NCBI RefSeq assembly: GCF_001511835.1
Contig: NZ_LN997848.1
Coordinates: forward strand, 3,872,001-3,936,000
Length of the DNA stretch: 64,000 nt
Direction: 5' to 3'
Origin: Magnetospirillum sp. XM-1
GTDB lineage: Bacteria; Pseudomonadota; Alphaproteobacteria; Rhodospirillales; Magnetospirillaceae
The position numbers and the translations under genes were made by a program. The notes below the pieces were generated by a model. That model saw only the letters and a program-made list of their open reading frames with translations, was not told where the DNA came from and searched no databases. Within the stretch, counting starts at the first letter, position 1. Each line of letters starts with the position of its first letter. This document shows, piece after piece, positions 57,304 through 64,000 of this stretch.

Positions 57304-57515
57304 AGGTCATGCTGCGCAAGGTCGGCGAGAAGTACGAGATCTACGTCCCCAAGAAGGACCTGGAGGAACTGGTCGTCGAGTCCGAGAAGGAAGGCATCTG
57401 GGGCGGCACCATCAGAATCGCCAACGGCTGGACCTTCGCCATGCCCGACATGCCGCCGGACACCAGGCTGCCCATCACGGTGGACGCCCGCAAGCTCAGC
57501 GGCGACGACGACTGA
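57300..57515 (+). CDS. nifT: NifT/FixU family protein
   Basis: A 71-residue NifT. KVMLRKVGEKYEIYVPKKDLEE and WGGTIRIANGWTFAMPDMP are typical of the family, whose exact role in nitrogen fixation is not settled. It overlaps nifZ. Confidence 0.88.
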   Translation: MKVMLRKVGEKYEIYVPKKDLEELVVESEKEGIWGGTIRIANGWTFAMPDMPPDTRLPITVDARKLSGDDD

Positions 57516-57538
57516 GCCCAGGCAGGAGGCCCGCGACC

Positions 57539-58393
57539 ATGCTCGACTCGCCCAAATCCCTGCTCGCCGAGATCGGCGCCGAGATCGCCGCCGGCAATCT
57601 CATCCCCTTTCTGGGGCCCGACTCGCTGCGGATGGAAGCCGAGCCGCCGGTGCCGGTGGGCGCCCGCGCCCTGGCGCTGGCCTTGGTCGCCAAGGTGGGC
57701 GTGCCCGGCCGCATCAAGAATAACCTGTGGCATTCCGCCCAGTACATCGAGACCCACAAGCACCGCATGACGCTGGACCGGCTGATGGCCGGCTTCTTCC
57801 AGCCGGTGCCCGAGCCCAACGCGCTGCACCGCTGGCTGGCCGGGCTGCCCCGTCTGCCCCTGGTGGTCGACACCTGGTATGACGGCGCCATGAAGGCCGC
57901 CTTCGAGGCGGCGGGGCGCGGCAACTGGGGCATCGTCCAGGGCTGTTCCAAGGCCCGGCGCCTGGACGGCGGCGTGTGGACACGGGCGGTGTCGCCCGAT
58001 GGTGCCACCGTCGGCGACGACGTGGCCGACGGCTGGCGGACGGTGCTCTACAAGCCCCACGGCGCCGCCCAGCCCACCGGCGACGTGCTGGTGTCGGATT
58101 CCGACTATGTGGAGGTGCTGACCGACATCGACATCCAGACCCCCATTCCCCAGGTGGTCAAGGACCGGCGGACGGGACGCGGCTTCGTCTTCCTGGGCTG
58201 CCGCTTCTACGACCAGATTCTGCGCACCTTTGCCCGCCAGATCGCCAAGCGTTCGGGCGGGCCGCGCTACGCCGTGGTGCCGGACGACCTGACCCGCAAC
58301 GAATGGAAGTTCCTGGAGACCGAGGGCATCACCCCCGTCACCCTGCCGCTGGCCGAGGCCGTGGCGCTGATGAGCACCGCACGGCCAGCCTGA
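57539..58393 (+). CDS. SIR2-like domain protein in the nif cluster
   Basis: A 284-residue protein of the SIR2-like (SIR2_2) group. The N-terminal Rossmann start is IAAGNLIPFLGPDSL, degenerate relative to the GAGxS motif of sirtuins. A conserved Pro-His-Gly at about 173-175 and a following acidic SDSDYVEVL segment match the family's nucleotide site. It starts at an ATG after GCAGGAGG. The family includes genes that occur in nif clusters of several alphaproteobacteria, with no known role. Confidence 0.65.
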   Translation: MLDSPKSLLAEIGAEIAAGNLIPFLGPDSLRMEAEPPVPVGARALALALVAKVGVPGRIKNNLWHSAQYIETHKHRMTLDRLMAGFFQPVPEPNALHRWLAGLPRLPLVVDTWYDGAMKAAFEAAGRGNWGIVQGCSKARRLDGGVWTRAVSPDGATVGDDVADGWRTVLYKPHGAAQPTGDVLVSDSDYVEVLTDIDIQTPIPQVVKDRRTGRGFVFLGCRFYDQILRTFARQIAKRSGGPRYAVVPDDLTRNEWKFLETEGITPVTLPLAEAVALMSTARPA

Positions 58394-58431
58394 CCCGCCG
58401 CCACACACCCCCCCTGGAGAGAGGAACACCC

Positions 58432-58815
58432 ATGGCCAACGTTACGTTCAGCGCCCCCACCCTGGAAAAGGACATCACCGTCTATGCGGTGGCGGGCGAC
58501 AACAAGACCCTGCTGGGCGTCGCCAAGCAGCACGGCGTCAAGATCCCCTGCCAGTGCGAAAACGGCGAATGCGGCTCGTGCCTGATCAAGGTCACCATCC
58601 TGGACGACAAGCGCCCATCCGGCATCCATCTGACCGAAAAGGAGAAACTTACCCTTTCGGTCAATGGCAAGCTGACCAAGGCCCAGCTGGCCGACACGGA
58701 GACCAACGACATGCCGCCGCCCTACCGGCTGGCCTGTCAGTACATCGTCCGCAATGAGGATATCCTGGTGGAATTTTCGGGCGAGCCGGGCGTCGAGATC
58801 GATCTGCGGCGATAG
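58432..58815 (+). CDS. 2Fe-2S ferredoxin of the nif cluster
   Basis: A 127-residue plant-type ferredoxin. The cluster ligands are CQCENGECGSC plus a later cysteine (RLACQ), the expected CX5CX2C...C arrangement. It starts at an ATG after GAGAGG and is followed by a strong hairpin, so it ends the nifB transcript. It probably supplies low-potential electrons to nitrogenase or to cofactor assembly. Confidence 0.88.
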   Translation: MANVTFSAPTLEKDITVYAVAGDNKTLLGVAKQHGVKIPCQCENGECGSCLIKVTILDDKRPSGIHLTEKEKLTLSVNGKLTKAQLADTETNDMPPPYRLACQYIVRNEDILVEFSGEPGVEIDLRR

Positions 58816-58837
58816 GTGGCGGAAGCTTGCAGATCGA

Positions 58838-58874
58838 GAAGGGGCGTCCCCGGCGGGGCGCCCCTTCATTCTTT
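58838..58874 (+). terminator. Terminator after the nifB operon
   Basis: GAAGGGGCG and CGCCCCTTC pair, with inner CCCC/GGGG pairing, giving a long GC-rich hairpin 22 bases past the stop, followed by ATTCTTT. It ends the transcript. Confidence 0.82.
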
Positions 58875-59047
58875 CCAGCCGGGAAAACCTTATTATTCGA
58901 ATGATAAATCTATACACCTGCGTATATGCGAGTTTGTCCCATATAGCCACGATATCATTTTCGACATAATTTCTATGTCCTTGCATTTCCTTAGTTCAGC
59001 CCTAGGGGCCAAAGGGAATGAACATATATTTATAATGGATGATTAGT

Positions 59048-61069
59048 ATGGCCTTCGAACAAACCCTGTCAGGTATATCCGTCAAAACCCGGATCTTTCT
59101 GGGCTTCGGTCTGGTTCTGGGCCTGCTTGGCCTCGTCGCCGCCATCACCTCCAGCGGATTGCGGTCCGGCACCGCCGAGGTGGGGCGCTACGCCAAGGTC
59201 AGCGACAACACCGTACGCGTCGCCACCATGGTCGGTAATTTCACCGAAGCTCGGCGCAATGTCCGCATCTATGCCACCGAGGGCACGGATTCCGCTGGCG
59301 TCACCGCCCGGGCCAAGCTCGAAGAAGTGCGCAAGACCCTGCCCCAGGCCATCGCCGAGACCATCGACCCCACCCGCCTGGAGAACCTGCGCAAGATTTC
59401 CAGCAGCATCGAGGCCTACGCCGCCAATTTCGAGAAGGCCGCCCTCGCGCGCGTGGAAAAGGAAAAGCTGATCACCGAGCAGTTACCCGTGTTCGGCGCC
59501 CAGTCCAAGGACGCGCTGACCGCCATCATCGGCCCGGCCATGGTGGAAGGCGATTACGAAGCCGCCGCGGTGACCGGTCAGGCCATGGAGCACCTGCTGA
59601 ACGCCCGCCTGCTGGCCAGCCGTTTCACCGCCACTCCCACGCCGCAGCTGGCCGAAGCCTCCCGCAAGCAGCTGGCCGCGTTCATCAAGACCGCCCAGGG
59701 CCTGGAAGGCCGCCTTCGCGACGCCAACCGCCGCCAGCAGGCCAAGGCCGCCGGCGCCGCGGCCGAACGCTATGGCGCGGCGCTCGAGCAGTTGATCGCC
59801 GACACCCTCGTGGTGGATCAGCTGGTCAACGGCATCATGCGCCAGGAGGCCGCCGAAATCGCCCAACTGGCGGGCGAGACCATGAAGTCCCAGGCTGCCG
59901 CCCTGGACGTCATGGAGCACGAGACCTCCGGCGCCCTGAGCCGCTCTGCCACCTTCAGCTTGATCCTTTCCCTGGGCGCCCTGGCGGTCGGCATCGTCCT
60001 TGCCGTACTGATCGCCGGCTCCATCGTCAAGCCGGTCCAGGCCATGACCGCCACCATGTCCAAGCTGGCCGCTGGCGAAAAGAGCGTGGAGATTCCCGCT
60101 ACCGCCAACCGCGACGAGATCGGCGAGATGGCCCGCGCCGTCCAGGTATTCAAGGAAAGCATGATCCAGGCCGAACGCCTGGAGGCCGAGGCCCGCGCCG
60201 AGCAGGAGCGCGAGGTTGCCCGCGGCCGCAAGCGCGAGCTGCTCACTGCCGATTTCGACGTGATGATCCGCCGGGTGATCGCCAAGGTGGACTCGACGGT
60301 GCAAAGCGTCCACTCCACCTCCACCAGCCTGCACGCCGCCGCCGAGCAGACCTCGCGCCAGAGCGCCGCCGTCGCGGCGGCCGCCGAGGAGGCCACCGCC
60401 AACATCCAGACCGTGGCCTCGGCGGCCGAGGAACTGGGCGCCTCCACCCACGAGATCAGCCGCCGGGTCCAGGACACCACCCGTATCACCCAGGAAGCCG
60501 TGGACGGGGTGCAGACCGCCGACGCCACGGTGGAGGGCCTGTCCACCGCCGCCCAGAAGATCGGCGAGATCGTCAGCCTGATCAACGACATCGCGGCCCA
60601 GACCAACCTGCTGGCCTTGAACGCCACCATCGAGGCGGCGCGCGCCGGCGAGGCGGGCAAGGGCTTCGCCGTCGTCGCCAACGAAGTGAAGCACCTGGCC
60701 ACCCAGACCGCCAAGGCCACCAGCGAGATCGCCGAGCAGATCGGCGGCATCCAGACCACCACCCAAAGCGCCGTCAACGCCATCAAGACGGTGGGCGCCG
60801 CCATTGCCCGGGTGGACGAGGTGGTGTCCTCCATCGCCGCTGCGGTCGAGGAGCAGAACGCCGCCACCCAGGAGATCGTCCGCAACGTCCAGGAAGCCGC
60901 CAACGGCAATCACGAGGTGACCAGCAACATCTCGGAGGTGTCGTCCGCCGCCCAGATGACCGGCGAGATGGCGTCCAACATGTACAAGGTGGCCGAAACC
61001 CTGGAGGAATCCGGCACCAGCCTGGGCAAGCACGTGGAGACCTTCCTCTCCAGCGTCAAGGCGGTGTGA
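59048..61069 (+). CDS. Methyl-accepting chemotaxis protein
   Basis: A 673-residue chemoreceptor. Transmembrane helix 1 ([22 protein letters not shown]) lies at about residues 16-37; a helical sensor domain extends to about 300; transmembrane helix 2 ([20 protein letters not shown]) lies near 305-325. A HAMP linker and a long signalling coiled coil follow, with the conserved hairpin tip (about 520-550, [22 protein letters not shown]). The sensor domain is rich in Ala and Gln. No ligand can be named. It has an AT-rich leader (58880-59040) and lies between the nif units. Confidence 0.92.
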   Translation: MAFEQTLSGISVKTRIFLGFGLVLGLLGLVAAITSSGLRSGTAEVGRYAKVSDNTVRVATMVGNFTEARRNVRIYATEGTDSAGVTARAKLEEVRKTLPQAIAETIDPTRLENLRKISSSIEAYAANFEKAALARVEKEKLITEQLPVFGAQSKDALTAIIGPAMVEGDYEAAAVTGQAMEHLLNARLLASRFTATPTPQLAEASRKQLAAFIKTAQGLEGRLRDANRRQQAKAAGAAAERYGAALEQLIADTLVVDQLVNGIMRQEAAEIAQLAGETMKSQAAALDVMEHETSGALSRSATFSLILSLGALAVGIVLAVLIAGSIVKPVQAMTATMSKLAAGEKSVEIPATANRDEIGEMARAVQVFKESMIQAERLEAEARAEQEREVARGRKRELLTADFDVMIRRVIAKVDSTVQSVHSTSTSLHAAAEQTSRQSAAVAAAAEEATANIQTVASAAEELGASTHEISRRVQDTTRITQEAVDGVQTADATVEGLSTAAQKIGEIVSLINDIAAQTNLLALNATIEAARAGEAGKGFAVVANEVKHLATQTAKATSEIAEQIGGIQTTTQSAVNAIKTVGAAIARVDEVVSSIAAAVEEQNAATQEIVRNVQEAANGNHEVTSNISEVSSAAQMTGEMASNMYKVAETLEESGTSLGKHVETFLSSVKAV

Positions 61070-61075
61070 TCAGGG

Positions 61076-61093
61076 GGGCGGGGAAACCCGCCC
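61076..61093. terminator. GNRA hairpin between convergent genes
   Basis: GGGCGGG and CCCGCCC form a perfect 7-bp stem closed by a GAAA tetraloop, just past the chemoreceptor stop and touching the stop of the convergent ArsC-like gene. No T-run follows. Confidence 0.45.
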
Positions 61094-61515
61094 TACCGCC
61101 CGGGGAGCGAGCAGATTCCGTCGCTGCGCGGACAGGTCTCCGGGATGGGCTCGGCGGTGCGGGCCAGGCCGATCCAGTCGGCCACCGCCGCCTCGTCGAA
61201 GCCGGCCATGTGGCGGCCGCCGCTTTCCATCAGGGGGCGGCGGATCAGCAGCGGGTCCAGACACATCTCGGCCAGCGCCTCGTCGGCCGGCATGGATTCC
61301 GGCACCACCGCCCCCGACTTGACACGGGGAGCGGCGCGGTTGAACCACTGCGCCACCGGCAGCCCCTCGAAGAACGGCCGAAGCCCCTCGGGGGTCCAGC
61401 CCTGGGCGCGGATGTCCAACGCCACCACGTCGTGTCCCGAACGCGACAGCAGCTGCTTTTGCCGGGTGTTGTTGCTGCAGCCCGGCTTTTCGTAGAAGAC
61501 GACCAGAGCCATCAT
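61093..61515 (-). CDS. ArsC-like nitrogenase-associated protein (NifO-type)
   Basis: A 140-residue thioredoxin-fold protein of the ArsC/Spx group, in the branch called nitrogenase-associated protein. The start VVFYEKPGCSNNTRQKQLL has one cysteine in place of the CxxC of thioredoxins; PLLIRRPLMESGGRHMAGF is the second family block, containing the conserved arginine. Its location next to draTG and nifH fits a role in nitrogen fixation, although the exact function is not settled. It starts 11 bases after draG on the same strand. Confidence 0.82.
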   Translation of the reverse strand: MMALVVFYEKPGCSNNTRQKQLLSRSGHDVVALDIRAQGWTPEGLRPFFEGLPVAQWFNRAAPRVKSGAVVPESMPADEALAEMCLDPLLIRRPLMESGGRHMAGFDEAAVADWIGLARTAEPIPETCPRSDGICSLPGR

Positions 61516-61526
61516 CCGCTTCTCCC

Positions 61527-62453
61527 TTATGCCTTGTTCTTGAGCCTGTCCGCCACGGCCAGCAGGGCCGGAACCTGGGCGCGGATCTCGTCGGCGACGC
61601 CCTTGTCCAGCTTGCCCGCCCAGGCCGACGGTATCTCCCGCACGCCATAGGTGGCCCCCGCCAGCATGCCGGCGATGGCCCCCGTGGTGTCGGCGTCGCC
61701 GCCCTGGTTGACCACCTCGATCAGGCAGTTGCGGAAGGAATCGGTCAGGAAATAGAAGTGCAGCACCGTCTGCATGGTATCGACGATGTAGGCGGTGGAC
61801 TGGCCGCGGAAGGTCTCGAACTTGAAGCATTTGTGCTTCTCGACCAGGGCGTTGGCCTCGTCGCGCGCCGCCTTCATGCCCTGGCCCGTCACCAGCGCCT
61901 GGGTCATGCGCCCCAGCGCCAGGGTGGCGTCGTCGGACAGAGGGTGGTTGTGGGTGATATGGCTCTGGGCCAGGGTCCACCCTTCCAGCAGGTCGGGACG
62001 ATGCAGGGTGGCCAGGGCGATGGGCAGATTGCGCATGGCCGCGCCGTTGCCGGCATCGCCCTCGCAATAGCCGCCATCGAGCGTGCCATGGGTCATGAAA
62101 CGGCGGATGCCGCGCCGGCAGGTGTTGCCCACGTCCACCGGCCCGGTCTTCAGCCAGGCGGCGAATTCCTCGCATACGTTCTTGAGGTCCAGTTCCTGCC
62201 TGGCGATCAGCGAGCGGCCCAGACACAGGCTCATCTCGGTGTCGTCGGTGACCTGGCCCGGCGCCAGGTGCAGCCAGCCCCCGCCGATCATCTTGCGGTG
62301 CAGGCCGTACTTCTCGCGGATTTCCCCCTTGGTCAGGAACTCGACGGTGGCCCCCAGGGCGTCGCCGACGGCGAAGCCCAGATAGGCGCCGAGCGCGCGC
62401 TCCTCCAGGCTTGGGCCGGACGACGGTGATCGGTCGAGGAATGGCAATCGCAT
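61527..62453 (-). CDS. draG: Dinitrogenase reductase activating glycohydrolase DraG
   Basis: A 308-residue ADP-ribosylglycohydrolase that removes ADP-ribose from NifH and turns it on. It has the metal-binding acidic motifs PGQVTDDTEMSLC and NQGGDADTTGAIAG, which bind the manganese pair, and GFAVGDALGATVEF at the start. It starts at an ATG after the draT stop with an 11-base gap and is co-transcribed with draT. Confidence 0.95.
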   Translation of the reverse strand: MRLPFLDRSPSSGPSLEERALGAYLGFAVGDALGATVEFLTKGEIREKYGLHRKMIGGGWLHLAPGQVTDDTEMSLCLGRSLIARQELDLKNVCEEFAAWLKTGPVDVGNTCRRGIRRFMTHGTLDGGYCEGDAGNGAAMRNLPIALATLHRPDLLEGWTLAQSHITHNHPLSDDATLALGRMTQALVTGQGMKAARDEANALVEKHKCFKFETFRGQSTAYIVDTMQTVLHFYFLTDSFRNCLIEVVNQGGDADTTGAIAGMLAGATYGVREIPSAWAGKLDKGVADEIRAQVPALLAVADRLKNKA

Positions 62454-62464
62454 GGGAAATCCAA

Positions 62465-64000
<1,536 letters not shown>

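Overview
The window looks like chromosomal DNA of a Magnetospirillum-like alphaproteobacterium (Rhodospirillales). It is GC-rich and carries nitrogen fixation genes with DraT/DraG control of nitrogenase, a membrane-linked uptake [NiFe] hydrogenase, a phenylglyoxylate-oxidoreductase-type cluster for anaerobic aromatic metabolism, paired bacterioferritins next to an Irr/Fur regulator, and many sensory proteins. The genus is inferred from gene content and family knowledge; no search was run.

Layout. 1-8.6 kb: the start of an exported protein, a response regulator, a receiver-PAS-PAS-GGDEF-EAL protein with a degenerate EAL domain, a lysine/alanine-rich ribbon-helix-helix-like protein, an amino-acid-type binding protein, a cysteine-rich copper-storage-like protein, an MFS carrier and a D-lactate dehydrogenase-like flavoprotein. 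8.7-13.7 kb: a DUF2189 membrane protein divergent from a MarR regulator, then a thiolase and a fused enoyl-CoA hydratase/3-hydroxyacyl-CoA dehydrogenase. 13.9-23.7 kb (minus strand): padEFGHI-like genes, a 54-residue membrane protein on the opposite strand, and a complete livKHMGF transporter. 23.9-34.4 kb: a PAS-EAL protein, an amidase, a radical SAM protein, glutathione reductase, an MFS carrier, two bacterioferritin subunits, an Irr-like regulator, a BASS-family transporter and small envelope proteins. 34.5-41.3 kb: DctB/DctD with a sigma54 promoter and tandem palindromes ahead of a KgtP-like carrier, then a class III CoA-transferase and small hypotheticals. 41.5-55.1 kb: a sigma54-promoted hydrogenase cluster (hybOABC, hybD, hypC, hupK-like, hypA, hypB, short hypF, hypC, hypD, hypE, hypX). 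55.2-58.9 kb: nifB, a ferredoxin, nifZ, nifT, a SIR2-like gene and a 2Fe-2S ferredoxin behind a NifA/sigma54 promoter. 59-64 kb: a chemoreceptor, an ArsC-like nitrogenase-associated gene, draG, draT and the start of nifH.

How it fits together. The hydrogenase can recapture H2 made by nitrogenase. NifB supplies the FeMo-cofactor precursor, DraT/DraG switch NifH off and on at Arg100, and the ferredoxins carry electrons. The thiolase/hydratase genes, the pad-like complex and the liv transporter could form an uptake-and-oxidation module for aromatic or acyl substrates (inference). Several promoters match the sigma54 consensus with exact GG-N10-GC spacing (37.78, 41.49, 55.25 and 63.51 kb). Two families of short interspersed palindromic repeats sit between genes. 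I saw no tRNA, rRNA, CRISPR array, insertion sequence or prophage.
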